Assembly: GCA_011525445.1 (NCBI GenBank)
Contig: WTGE01000135.1
Span: forward strand, 1-12,761
Length of the DNA: 12,761 bases
DNA from: Synechococcus sp. CO36386bin_37
GTDB lineage: Bacteria > Cyanobacteriota > Cyanobacteriia > PCC-6307 > Cyanobiaceae
Reading direction: 5' to 3'
The first letter of the stretch is position 1, and the number at the start of each line of letters is the position of its first letter. A model generated the notes under the pieces. That model was not told the DNA's origin, searched no databases, and was given only the letters and a program-made list of their open reading frames with translations. The position numbers were made by a program, and so were the translations under genes. Positions 1 through 8,885 of the stretch are shown here, piece after piece.

Positions 1-699
1 TTGCTCACGTCTGTCGAAAAGATCATTCCGTTTGACTTTGCTTCGAACCCAACCATGGCTGATTGGGCCAATCTCCTTGGGTCGGTTCGAGAACCCGATT
101 TTCAGGTGTGCCTCAATTTTGCGGAGGGGCGCCAAGTGAATCTCATGCTTTCGATGAGTCATATTCCGACACGGGTCGCAGAAACGGGATTCGCTCGTAC
201 CTCAGTTGCAGGGATGGCTGCAGGCTGGAGTGCGCAAAGGCTTTCTGGATTTCTCGCACCATTGGGGGTCACCTTGGACGCAGAGGCTTTTCGAATCAGT
301 TTGCCGGTGGTATTGATGAAAAACGCCCGTGAACAGCAGCCTCAAGGAGATGGTCCGCTGTTGTTGCTCGAGCCATCAGCTGCAGCTGGAGATTGGCCAG
401 CAGACCGCTGGAAGCATTTGCCTCTCGCGATAAAAGAGAAGCTTCCTGGACTGAGGACCATTGGCCTTGGAGATCAAAGCGAGCTCTCAGAGAAGGCTGC
501 CCAGATTGCCTGCGCTGATGTCGTTGTGACCAGTTGCGCTGTGACCGGTCTTTTGGCCACCTTCTGCGGTGTGCCATTGATTGCACTTGGACTGTCGAAA
601 GATCACCTGCCCGAGCGTGATGTGATACGTCATCTCGGTGGTGATGATCTCAGCGCCCTCTCTGAGGCTGACGTGTTGGAGGCCATGGGCTTCGCATGA
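1..699 (+). CDS. Glycosyltransferase family 9 (heptosyltransferase-like), 5' end outside window
   Basis: The readable part (232 residues) matches the C-terminal two thirds of a GT9 / ADP-heptose:LPS heptosyltransferase-like protein, which would transfer a sugar to a cell-surface glycan at the cytoplasmic side of the inner membrane. The C-terminal Rossmann-like domain is visible: a strand LLLLEPSA followed by a tryptophan/lysine-rich helix (DWPADRWKHL), then a DVVVTSC...TGLLATFCGVPLIALG segment like the nucleotide-sugar-binding end of GT9 enzymes. The usual length is over 300 residues, and the frame is open from the first base, so the TTG at position 1 is probably an internal codon rather than the start. 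The stop overlaps the start of the channel gene by four bases (ATGA), which suggests translational coupling. The donor and acceptor sugars cannot be read from the sequence. The family call is fairly safe; 'heptosyl' specificity is not. Confidence 0.75.
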   Translation: MLTSVEKIIPFDFASNPTMADWANLLGSVREPDFQVCLNFAEGRQVNLMLSMSHIPTRVAETGFARTSVAGMAAGWSAQRLSGFLAPLGVTLDAEAFRISLPVVLMKNAREQQPQGDGPLLLLEPSAAAGDWPADRWKHLPLAIKEKLPGLRTIGLGDQSELSEKAAQIACADVVVTSCAVTGLLATFCGVPLIALGLSKDHLPERDVIRHLGGDDLSALSEADVLEAMGFA

Positions 700-1787
700 A
701 GAAGCCACGACGGAGTTCGTCCCAGCGTCGTCGCCTTCAGATTTATCGCCCTCGGCTCCGTCATTTGGCCAGTCCATGGTTGTTGCCGGTGATGGCTCTC
801 GCTGCTGTGATCTTGGGTGGCGCCATCGGGTATCGCCTCACTGAGGGATGGGATTGGGGGGATTGCTTGTGGATGGTGCTGATCACTATCAGCACCATCG
901 GCTATGGGGAAGTGGAACCCCTTTCCCAGGCCGGGCGTCTCGTGACGGTTTTGATCGTGGCGGGTGGAATCGTGGTGGTTCAGCTCTCGATCCAGAAAGT
1001 TCTTGGCCTGACAGAATCCGGATACTTCCGTGAATTGCGGGAGTTGAGGTTCCGCCGAAGCCTGCGGCGTATGCACAATCACGTCATTCTCTGCGGCTAT
1101 GGCCGGATTGGGAGGGAGATCGCCGAACAACTGCTGCTAGAGACTGTCCCAGTAGTGGTCGTCGAGAAGGATTCTGAACGTCGTCAGGCTGCTGAGGAGC
1201 GCGGTCTGCCTGTGCTTCAAGCCGATGCCACCCTGGATGAAACCCTCTTGGAGGCTGGTCTCCATCGTTGTCGGAGTCTGGTGGCGGCACTCCCAAGTGA
1301 CGCTGCCAATCTCTACGTGACCCTCAGTGCTCGAGGTTTGGAACCAGGATGCAGGCTCATTGCTAGAGCAGACAGCGAGGAAGCAGCCGCCAAGCTTGAA
1401 TTGGCTGGAGCCACTGTTGTTGTCAGTCCCTACGTCGCTGGGGGAAGGGTGATGGCAGCAACAGCTCTGAGGCCTTTGGCGGTGGACTTCATGGATTTGT
1501 TGTCCGGCTCGGAATTTGAAATTGAGGAATTTCGATTGAGTCGTGATCCTTTGTTAGTCGGACATCTGGCCAGTAAAAGTCTCTCTGAGCTCCAGCTGGG
1601 TCGTCGAAGCGGCGCCATGGTGCTGGCGATCCGTGATGGCAGTTCATTGAAGGGAAACCCCAGCGGAGAAGAGCGGCTGGGCCCGGGTCAACTGCTGGTG
1701 GTGATGGGGAGTCAGAAACAATTGGGGTTATTTCGCGATTTGCTCGGAAACGCCATAGACACCGTTGAGACCATGCGGGGTGTCTAG
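696..1787 (+). CDS. Two-TM potassium channel with cytosolic TrkA/RCK domain
   Basis: This is a 363-residue K+ channel subunit of the MthK/Kch-like type, expected to form a tetramer in the membrane gated by ligand binding to its RCK domains. In order: a basic N-terminus (residues 1-22), TM1 (about 28-47), a pore helix with the selectivity filter TIGYGE at 67-72, TM2 (about 82-102), then an RCK_N Rossmann domain from about 128 with the dinucleotide-binding GYGRIG at 134-139 and an acidic residue (E157) at the end of strand 2. An RCK_C/TrkA_C domain follows at about 275-345, ending LLVVMGSQ. The length fits the family. The ATG at 696 overlaps the upstream glycosyltransferase stop, which fixes the start and points to an operon. 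The filter has Glu where many channels have Asp (TVGYGD), a tolerated variant. The gating ligand is unknown. Confidence 0.9.
   Translation: MKKPRRSSSQRRRLQIYRPRLRHLASPWLLPVMALAAVILGGAIGYRLTEGWDWGDCLWMVLITISTIGYGEVEPLSQAGRLVTVLIVAGGIVVVQLSIQKVLGLTESGYFRELRELRFRRSLRRMHNHVILCGYGRIGREIAEQLLLETVPVVVVEKDSERRQAAEERGLPVLQADATLDETLLEAGLHRCRSLVAALPSDAANLYVTLSARGLEPGCRLIARADSEEAAAKLELAGATVVVSPYVAGGRVMAATALRPLAVDFMDLLSGSEFEIEEFRLSRDPLLVGHLASKSLSELQLGRRSGAMVLAIRDGSSLKGNPSGEERLGPGQLLVVMGSQKQLGLFRDLLGNAIDTVETMRGV
1756..1786 (+). other. Hairpin at the 3' end of the potassium channel gene
   Basis: Arms TAGACACC (1756-1763) and GGTGTCTA (1779-1786) are perfectly complementary around a 15-base loop and run into the channel stop codon (TAG, 1785-1787). 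No run of T follows, so this is not a classical intrinsic terminator. It could attenuate transcription or protect the 3' end before fabG, or be a chance arrangement. Confidence 0.2.
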
Positions 1788-1850
1788 CCGACCGGATGAC
1801 TGAACGGCCTAGTGATCTCTACGATCACACGATCGAAACAACAGTCGTTC

Positions 1851-2603
1851 ATGAGTCCTACCGCTTCCCTTGACGGACAAACTGCTCTTGTCACAGGTGC
1901 AAGCCGCGGCATCGGTCGTGCAGTGGCGCTGGCGCTTGCTGAGGAAGGAGCAGAAGTGGTTGTGAACTACGCAAGCTCCTCTGAAGCGGCTGAAGCGGTG
2001 GTTACTGAAATTCAGTCCAAAGGTGGTTCGGCTTATGCCCTCAAAGCTGACGTGGCTGATGAGGATTCAGTCGATGAACTCATCAAAACGGTTTTGAAGA
2101 CCAGCGGACGCATTGATGTGTTGGTGAATAACGCGGGAATCACCCGAGACGGTCTGTTGATGAGGATGAAAACGCAGGATTGGCAGGCTGTGATCAATCT
2201 CAATCTCACTGGGGTTTTTCTTTGCACGCGGGCTGTGACACGTCCGATGTTGAAGCAGAAAAGTGGTCGAATCATCAACATCACTTCGGTGGTTGGATTG
2301 ATGGGGAATGCGGGCCAGGCCAATTACGCATCAGCGAAAGCTGGAGTGATCGGCCTGACCCGCAGTGCTGCCAAAGAGTTGGCGAGCCGGGGAATCACTG
2401 TGAATGCAGTGGCACCTGGGTTTATTGCGACGGATATGACCAAGGAACTTGATGCCGAAGGGATTTTGGCCTCGATCCCATTGGGCTGCTTTGGAACCCC
2501 CGAGCAAGTGGCAGGTGCAGTGAGATTTCTGGCATCTGACCCCGCTTCCGCTTACATCACCGGCCAGGTTTTGCAGGTGGATGGAGGAATGGTGATGGGT
2601 TAA
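1851..2603 (+). CDS. fabG: 3-oxoacyl-[acyl-carrier-protein] reductase FabG
   Basis: This is the NADPH-dependent reductase of type II fatty acid synthesis, converting 3-oxoacyl-ACP to 3-hydroxyacyl-ACP in the cytoplasm. It is a classical short-chain dehydrogenase of 250 residues, the usual FabG length. Visible motifs are the cofactor loop TGASRGIG at 15-22, NNAG at 93-96, the catalytic set S146, Y159 and K163 (YxxxK), the PGFIATDMT segment near 189-197, and a C-terminus QVDGGMVMG typical of FabG. The ATG at 1851 is preferred over an in-frame GTG at 1812, because the upstream start would add a 13-residue polar tail not expected in FabG. No strong Shine-Dalgarno sequence precedes it. It lies 63 bases after the channel gene and ends three bases before a convergent small gene. 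Confidence 0.96.
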   Translation: MSPTASLDGQTALVTGASRGIGRAVALALAEEGAEVVVNYASSSEAAEAVVTEIQSKGGSAYALKADVADEDSVDELIKTVLKTSGRIDVLVNNAGITRDGLLMRMKTQDWQAVINLNLTGVFLCTRAVTRPMLKQKSGRIINITSVVGLMGNAGQANYASAKAGVIGLTRSAAKELASRGITVNAVAPGFIATDMTKELDAEGILASIPLGCFGTPEQVAGAVRFLASDPASAYITGQVLQVDGGMVMG

Positions 2604-2606
2604 TTG

Positions 2607-2783
2607 TCAGCTCTGGAGAGGTTGACCAAGTTCTTCTCTCAAACGACGAATGCGTTGTAGCAACTTCAACCTACGGCTGCGCTCTGTCGCTGTGAGATAG
2701 ATCCGCAGTGGCACGTAAACCAAAGTCATGGTTGCAGCCATGGCAGCCATGAGAACGAAGAACAACGCTCCGGAGTCAGTCAT
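2607..2783 (-). CDS. Small single-TM protein of unknown function (58 aa)
   Basis: The reverse strand between fabG and groEL encodes MTDSGALFFVLMAAMAATM... with one hydrophobic segment at about residues 6-25. A strongly basic helix follows (RSRRLKLLQRIRRLREEL, about 35-52), ending GQPLQS and a TGA stop. The order of a short N-terminus, a membrane helix and a basic cytoplasmic helix is typical of small membrane proteins that anchor to or modulate larger complexes. The stop lies three bases from the fabG stop, so the frame fills the gap between fabG and the groEL promoter exactly. This packing, plus protein-like composition, is why I call it real. No family is recognised and the start has only a weak AAGG upstream. 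Its ATG lies just beside the CIRCE-like repeat in front of groEL, so the two genes share a divergent regulatory region. Confidence 0.7.
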   Translation of the reverse strand: MTDSGALFFVLMAAMAATMTLVYVPLRIYLTATERSRRLKLLQRIRRLREELGQPLQS

Positions 2784-2798
2784 TTCCAGACCTTAACC

Positions 2799-4573
<1,775 letters not shown>

Positions 4574-4578
4574 TTCCC

Positions 4579-4761
4579 CTAGAGGGATCTCACGAGTCGT
4601 GCATGAATTCGACACACCGATAGGGCTTCTCGGGGAGGTTTATTGCACAGTCTCCCCAATTCCCTGTTGAGTGCACGGAGTTCTGTCATGGGTAACCCAG
4701 CAATGGGTATGGCGAAGAACGTACTACTCAAAACAAGAGGTATGGCGAACTGAGGCAACAT
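4579..4761 (-). CDS. Possible small membrane protein downstream of nanE (60 aa)
   Basis: This frame starts at an ATG inside the 44-base palindrome and runs to a TAG just beyond the groEL stop. It has a hydrophobic N-terminal segment (about residues 4-23, FAIPLVLSSTFFAIPIAG) followed by a charged, helix-like stretch (MTELRALNRELGRL) and a basic C-terminus with two cysteines. The arrangement resembles a small single-TM protein with a cytoplasmic helix. It would be the last gene of the nanE transcription unit, starting 18 bases after the nanE stop. No Shine-Dalgarno sequence is visible, and an internal ATG at residue 25 is an alternative start. I do not recognise a family. The frame could be chance, but the composition is protein-like and it fills the otherwise empty gap between groEL and nanE. 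Confidence 0.4.
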   Translation of the reverse strand: MLPQFAIPLVLSSTFFAIPIAGLPMTELRALNRELGRLCNKPPREALSVCRIHARLVRSL

Positions 4762-4795
4762 GGTTGAGTCTCGCGAGACTCAACCATGTTGCCTC
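4752..4795. repeat. Perfect 44-base palindrome at the groEL / nanE convergent junction
   Basis: Arms 4752-4773 and 4774-4795 (22 bases each, beginning GAGGCAACATGG) are exact reverse complements with no spacer. In RNA from either strand this gives a very stable hairpin with a tiny loop around TCGCGA. It includes the last codons and stop of nanE (4780-4782) and the ATG of the possible small gene ending at 4579. On the + strand only TTT follows the stem; on the - strand no T run follows. It may act as a bidirectional, U-tract-poor terminator or an mRNA 3'-end stabiliser between the convergent genes. Confidence 0.9.
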
Positions 4796-5481
4796 TTTAA
4801 GGACCTCAGATACCGAGCGACCTGGAGATCAACACCAGTGATTGCTGTACCAACCACGACAAGATTGGCACCATGGTCAATGGCCAGGCGAGCTGAGTCA
4901 GGTGAATTGATACCACCCTCACTAATGAGGATCACGTTGGTCGGTAATCGCTGTCTCAGTGGTGCGATCAAGTCATGACCAGGGGGCGATTGTCCAGACG
5001 TTTCCTCTGTGTATCCATACAGCGTGGTTCCGACCCAGTTGCATCCAAGTGATGCCGCCTTCAATCCATTTTCAATGGTGTCCACATCTGCCATAAGTGG
5101 CGCCGCCAACTCGGTTTGACACCGTCGAACAAGCTCAGCAAGGTTTTCGTTGTTCGGTCTTCGACGCGCCGTGGCGTCGATGGCAATGACGTCGGCACCA
5201 GCAGCCCAGACCCTGTGAATGTCCTGCCAGCGAGGGGTGATGTAGACGGAGCTATCTGGAAACGTCCGTTTCCATAAACCGATGATCAAAGCCTCTGGAC
5301 AGCGGTTGCGAACAGCCCCGATGTGTTCCGGGCTCTCAAGACGCACACCGACCGCTCCATTCTCAAGACTGGATTCAGCCATCGCCGCGATCACATCGGG
5401 GTGCCGCATGGGAGATCCCTCTGGTGCCTGAACCGACACGATTAGACCACCCTCTAGATGGGTTCGCGATGGAACTGGCAT
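4780..5481 (-). CDS. nanE: Putative N-acetylmannosamine-6-phosphate 2-epimerase (NanE-like)
   Basis: NanE interconverts N-acetylmannosamine-6-phosphate and N-acetylglucosamine-6-phosphate in the cytoplasm, feeding amino sugars to central metabolism. The 233-residue length and TIM-barrel pattern fit: GGLIVSVQAPEGSPM near 11, GAVGVRL near 43, IIGLWKR with the expected catalytic K71, YITPRWQDI near 80, ADVIAIDATARRRP near 96, GTTLYGYT near 151, then SEGGIN with the expected catalytic E188, and the phosphate-binding end VVVGTAIT. The ATG at 5481 lies six bases after the upstream hypothetical gene, so it probably depends on coupled translation; Met25 is a less likely alternative. The last codons and the stop lie inside the 44-base palindrome. 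No sialic-acid lyase or ManNAc kinase is nearby, so its true substrate in this organism is uncertain. Confidence 0.85.
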   Translation of the reverse strand: MPVPSRTHLEGGLIVSVQAPEGSPMRHPDVIAAMAESSLENGAVGVRLESPEHIGAVRNRCPEALIIGLWKRTFPDSSVYITPRWQDIHRVWAAGADVIAIDATARRRPNNENLAELVRRCQTELAAPLMADVDTIENGLKAASLGCNWVGTTLYGYTEETSGQSPPGHDLIAPLRQRLPTNVILISEGGINSPDSARLAIDHGANLVVVGTAITGVDLQVARYLRSLKRQHG

Positions 5482-5487
5482 GGGTCG

Positions 5488-5931
5488 TCAGGAGGCCTTC
5501 AGGTTTTGATCTTCTGGAACAGCCACAAGCCAGCGTCGAAAACGCTTTGGTCCTGCAGCGAGCGGAGGTGGCGCAACTGCCAGTTCTTCTTGGTTGGCGG
5601 GATTCGAACAGTCGTGCATGACGGTGTCCTTATCGGCCAGATCTTCAGCTCGCAGAGGCGTCAGAGATGATGAATTCGACTCCATCGATTGCTCGCTGAT
5701 TACGGAGAGCTCCTGAACACTTGGTCGATGATTCTCTGGTTGAGGGGCGAGGATGCAGTCTTGCCGGACTTCCTGCGTAGGTCTGGGGAGCGACTTCACC
5801 CCATAACGATGAACCCACTGCATCTCGAGTTGTGCGACCAGAGAGGTTTCCTGGCATTCACGCGCAATCCTCAAGCGACGTTGCAGGTCGAGTTGACGGG
5901 AATTCAGGGGCTGAAACGAAGAGGCAGTCAC
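5488..5931 (-). CDS. Hypothetical protein, 147 aa, low-complexity middle
   Basis: I do not recognise a family. The protein has a polar, helix-like N-terminal segment rich in Arg, Gln and Glu (about residues 12-45, LDLQRRLRIARECQETSL...MQWVHRYG), a disordered-looking middle rich in Ser, Pro, Glu and Asn (about 50-125), and a short basic/aromatic patch KRFRRWLVAVPED near the C-terminus. There is no signal peptide or membrane segment, so it is probably a soluble, partly disordered protein. The start is a GTG at 5929-5931, four bases after the permease stop, and the stop is six bases before the nanE start. The tight spacing on both sides in one transcription unit is the main reason to accept it; the frame is otherwise unremarkable. 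Confidence 0.75.
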   Translation of the reverse strand: MTASSFQPLNSRQLDLQRRLRIARECQETSLVAQLEMQWVHRYGVKSLPRPTQEVRQDCILAPQPENHRPSVQELSVISEQSMESNSSSLTPLRAEDLADKDTVMHDCSNPANQEELAVAPPPLAAGPKRFRRWLVAVPEDQNLKAS

Positions 5932-5935
5932 GGAG

Positions 5936-6793
5936 TCAAGAGAGTTTGCGATTGAGTAAAGGTCTGATGAGCAGAAACAGCCCCAGGGTGAGAGCGGTTA
6001 GGACCCATAGACAGGTCTGACCTGTCACTGCCCCGTAGGGCGCATCCAAAAGAACCAATGAAAGATCGAGAGGGCCTGCATAGGCAGCTCGAATTGGTTC
6101 TATCGCGAAGGTAAGGGGATTTAGTGCAGCTAGCCAGCCCATCCACACAGGCATAAAGCTCAATGGAGCCAGGGCGGTGCTTGCAAAAAGCAGTGGCAGA
6201 TTGGCAACAAAAATCACTGCGATCAATTCAATGTGCCCCGGTAAGGCAAAGGCCAGTCCCAGGCTTAACGCCGTAACCGCAAAGACCAACAGCAGCAGAG
6301 TGAAAAGAACGACAAGCAACCCCCCTGCACCAGGCCATCCATACCCCAGTGCTGCCGCAGTGAGCATGATTGCCAAGCTCTGAACGAGGCTCAGGGTTGT
6401 GATGTAGATCACGGAGGCGAAAACAATGGAACTGCGGCTTCTCAATGGCGCAACGAGAAGACGATTGAGAAAGCCAAATTCCCGATCAAACATGACAGGA
6501 AGTCCTGCATTGAGGGCACCGCTGAAAGCGGTAAACACAATCACACCAGCGCCGAGGAAACGTCCGTAACTCATACCTCCGGGCAGAAGCGCTTCTGGCG
6601 CTTTCGAAAACAAAGCTCCAAATAAAACGAGCCAGATCAGGGGTTGCAGCACACCTGCAATCAGGGTGGAGGGTCGTCGCTGGAGTTGGACGAACAAGCG
6701 ACGCGTCAAAGCTGATGTTTCCTGAATGAGCTCTAGCAACGCACCTTTTGGTGAGGGTTGATTGATCTCGATGGAAAGAGGTGGGGTTGTCAT
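5936..6793 (-). CDS. ABC-2 type exporter permease (DrrB-like)
   Basis: This is the membrane subunit of an ABC-2 family exporter, 285 residues, paired with the ATPase encoded just upstream. A polar N-terminus (1-45, including an amphipathic region ending in QLQRRPSTL) precedes about six hydrophobic segments, at roughly 46-63, 80-100, 121-149, 157-184, 188-210 and 262-281. The FDREFGFLNRLLVAPLRSRSSI loop near residues 102-123 is typical of ABC-2 permeases of the DrrB/NodJ type, as is PLSFMPVWMGWLAALNPLTFAIEPIR near 210-235. Related pairs export drugs, lipids or polysaccharide precursors; nothing here identifies the substrate. The ATG at 6793 follows the ATPase stop by 38 bases, and the stop is four bases before the GTG of the next gene. 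Confidence 0.9.
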   Translation of the reverse strand: MTTPPLSIEINQPSPKGALLELIQETSALTRRLFVQLQRRPSTLIAGVLQPLIWLVLFGALFSKAPEALLPGGMSYGRFLGAGVIVFTAFSGALNAGLPVMFDREFGFLNRLLVAPLRSRSSIVFASVIYITTLSLVQSLAIMLTAAALGYGWPGAGGLLVVLFTLLLLVFAVTALSLGLAFALPGHIELIAVIFVANLPLLFASTALAPLSFMPVWMGWLAALNPLTFAIEPIRAAYAGPLDLSLVLLDAPYGAVTGQTCLWVLTALTLGLFLLIRPLLNRKLS

Positions 6794-6831
6794 GGTGTGG
6801 CTTATGAAATGCGAACAGCGAAAGCGAGTTG

Positions 6832-7845
6832 TTAGCGCATGGATTGCTTGCGTTCTTTTTTGGGATCTCGTTGACCCGCAAGCGCCAGCTCAGCATCCAT
6901 CAGGGTTCTTCCTGTGGCTTGGAGATAGACATCGTCCAGACTGGGCCTGCTTTGGGCAAGGGCGAAGACTGGGATCCCCGCTTCTTCCAAACAAAGACGC
7001 AGGCGAGGGAGAACGTTTTCATCTGCAACGACCAAGTTCAGGGAGTGGCCTTGAGACCGATTAATCACAATCCTGTGAACTCCATCAAGAGGTTGCAGCA
7101 GTTTTTGAACTGTTTCAGCTTCCGCTTCATTGCTGAATTCCCGCACGCGCAGAGTCACGCGGTCGCCTCCGAGCCGTTTCTTGAGCTCGTTGGGTGTTCC
7201 CTCAGCAATCACTGTTCCGGCATCAATGATCGCCATTCGATCCGCGAGGGCTTCCACTTCCTCTAAGTAATGCGTGCTGAGCAGCACTGTTGTGCCCTCC
7301 TCACGAAGCCTACGGAGGACATCCCAGATCACAGCCCTACTTTCGATATCAAGTCCAACAGTGGGTTCATCGAGAATGAGCAGCTGGGGGTCATGGAGAA
7401 GACCTGCAGCCAGATCGAGTCGACGACGCATGCCGCCTGAGTAGGTGCCGCAGCGTCGATCAACCCATGGATCCATTCCCAACATATCGATGAGTTGATC
7501 AATACGTTGATTTCTGAGCTGAGGACGTAAGTGATATAGATCGCCTTGTAGTTTCAGAAGTTCGCGCCCTGTGAGAATCTTGTCGATCGCTACCTCTTGA
7601 GCGACGTATCCAATCAAACGCCGGATTTGTCGTTGTTCCGTTAAGGCGTCAAGACCGGCAATGCGCACATCACCCAGATCCGGAGAAAGAAGGGTTGCCA
7701 GAATTCGCAGTGTGGTTGTTTTGCCAGCACCATTCGGGCCGAGCAATGCATATAAACAACCTTCAGGGACTTGAAGGCTCAAGTCCCTGAGGGCCGGAAT
7801 GGTCCCGTAAGACTTATCCAGGTGATCGAGCACGATCAGGGACAT
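6832..7845 (-). CDS. ABC-2 exporter ATP-binding protein (DrrA-like)
   Basis: This is the cytoplasmic ATPase driving the adjacent ABC-2 permease. Counting from the ATG at 7845 (337 residues), it shows Walker A GPNGAGKTT at 36-44, the Q-loop Q83, signature YSGGMRRRL at 135-143, Walker B LLILDEP at 155-161, D-loop GLD at 164-166 and H-loop H192. All catalytic elements are intact. A C-terminal extension (about 225-320) with SLDDVYLQATGR matches the accessory domain found after DrrA-type ATPases, and a basic tail follows. An in-frame TTG at 7863 would add six residues; neither start has a clear ribosome site, so I prefer the ATG. It begins 29 bases after ctaB, which places the exporter in the heme A biosynthesis transcription unit. 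Confidence 0.92.
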   Translation of the reverse strand: MSLIVLDHLDKSYGTIPALRDLSLQVPEGCLYALLGPNGAGKTTTLRILATLLSPDLGDVRIAGLDALTEQRQIRRLIGYVAQEVAIDKILTGRELLKLQGDLYHLRPQLRNQRIDQLIDMLGMDPWVDRRCGTYSGGMRRRLDLAAGLLHDPQLLILDEPTVGLDIESRAVIWDVLRRLREEGTTVLLSTHYLEEVEALADRMAIIDAGTVIAEGTPNELKKRLGGDRVTLRVREFSNEAEAETVQKLLQPLDGVHRIVINRSQGHSLNLVVADENVLPRLRLCLEEAGIPVFALAQSRPSLDDVYLQATGRTLMDAELALAGQRDPKKERKQSMR

Positions 7846-7874
7846 GGAACCGTTCAGAAGCAAGGAAGACGAAT

Positions 7875-8885
7875 TTAGGAAGGGAGAGCAACAAAGCCAC
7901 CCGTCATCATGTTCAAGATTGTTCGTACTTGCTGATCAAAAAGAGCTGAACCTGTGCTTCGGCTCATGACGAGCAGAAGACAGATGCCGAACAGGTAGAG
8001 GATTGACCAGCGAAATAGACCTTTCGCTCGGTGTTGATTGTTCGGTTCTGCGGCAAGAAGCTCCACCATCTGCAGAAGTCGGCCATTGAAGGGAAGGATC
8101 AACAGCCCATAGAGGGCTCCCCCCTCAGGCAGGGCCCAAATTCCTAGAAAGCTCAGCAAAATTGTTGCCCATCCGTAACGCCGGATGGCTCTTGTTGTGA
8201 CCAGTGGTCCCTTAACCACAGGAAGCATAGGGATGCCAACGGCCCGATAGTCATCGCGCAACAGCAGGGCTAAAGCCCAGAAATGAGCGGGGGTCCACAC
8301 CATGACCAGCGCGAACAGCCACCAGCCGCTTAACCCGATATGCCCCGTTGCTGCCGCAGCCCCAACCAAGGGCGGAATGGCGCCTGCAACGCCTCCAACA
8401 ACGATGTTTTGAGGGGTACGCGGTTTGAGAACGGCGGTGTAAAGCAGGACATAACTGCAAAGTCCTAAGAGTGATAATCCTGCAGCCAGGCAGTTCACCC
8501 CACTTACCAGCAGTGCTGCTGCAGCAAGAGTGCAGGACACAGCCCCTACAAATGCTGCAGATGGAGACAACCGGCCAGAGGGAAGGGCACGCCCACTGGT
8601 GCGTTGCATGCGTCCATCAAGTTCCTGTTCCCATAAGCAGTTGAGAACGCCTGCAGCCGCAGCAGCCAGTGCACCTCCCCCGAGAGTGCAAGCCAGTCGG
8701 GGGGACGAAAGAGGCCAACCCTCCGTCAGGGCCATCCCCCCGAGAGTTGTTGCCAGTAGCAGGGGAATCAGTCTTGGTTTGGCAACTTCAAGCCAAGCTG
8801 GTAATTTGACCCTCTTGCGAGAGGGCACCACTTCATCCCTCGTGGGGGATGGGGAAAGTGGAGCAACAGAAGCTGAACTAGCCAT
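7875..8885 (-). CDS. ctaB: Protoheme IX farnesyltransferase (heme O synthase)
   Basis: CtaB transfers a farnesyl group to the heme b vinyl group to make heme O, the precursor of heme A for the oxidase encoded divergently. The 336-residue protein has a polar N-terminal extension (about 1-28) and a series of hydrophobic helices of the UbiA prenyltransferase superfamily. The allyl-diphosphate motif is at 82-96: N82, E86, D90, then M93, R95 and T96. Also visible are [19 protein letters not shown] near 147-165, [10 protein letters not shown] at 197-206, DDY at 211-213 and GIPMLPVV at 217-224. The usual first Asp of the N-x3-D-x3-D motif is Glu here. The ATG at 8885 overlaps the ctaA stop by eight bases, so translation is probably coupled. 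Confidence 0.95.
   Translation of the reverse strand: MASSASVAPLSPSPTRDEVVPSRKRVKLPAWLEVAKPRLIPLLLATTLGGMALTEGWPLSSPRLACTLGGGALAAAAAGVLNCLWEQELDGRMQRTSGRALPSGRLSPSAAFVGAVSCTLAAAALLVSGVNCLAAGLSLLGLCSYVLLYTAVLKPRTPQNIVVGGVAGAIPPLVGAAAATGHIGLSGWWLFALVMVWTPAHFWALALLLRDDYRAVGIPMLPVVKGPLVTTRAIRRYGWATILLSFLGIWALPEGGALYGLLILPFNGRLLQMVELLAAEPNNQHRAKGLFRWSILYLFGICLLLVMSRSTGSALFDQQVRTILNMMTGGFVALPS

Noticed and set aside
630..1130. Long reverse-strand frame opposite the glycosyltransferase and channel genes
   Set aside because: It lies wholly opposite two well-supported genes and its translation shows no recognisable domain.
4632..4657. Hairpin GGGGAG / CTCCCC with a 14-base loop as a groEL terminator
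   Set aside because: The stem is only six bases, the loop is long and no T run follows; it also lies inside the possible small reverse-strand ORF.
4593..5620. Twelve-base match AGTCGTGCATGA near 4593 and near 5609
   Set aside because: A few 12-base matches are expected by chance in a window of this size, and the flanks do not match.
6829..7266. 145-codon + strand frame opposite the ABC ATPase gene
   Set aside because: The opposite strand encodes a complete ABC ATPase with all motifs; this frame shows no domain.
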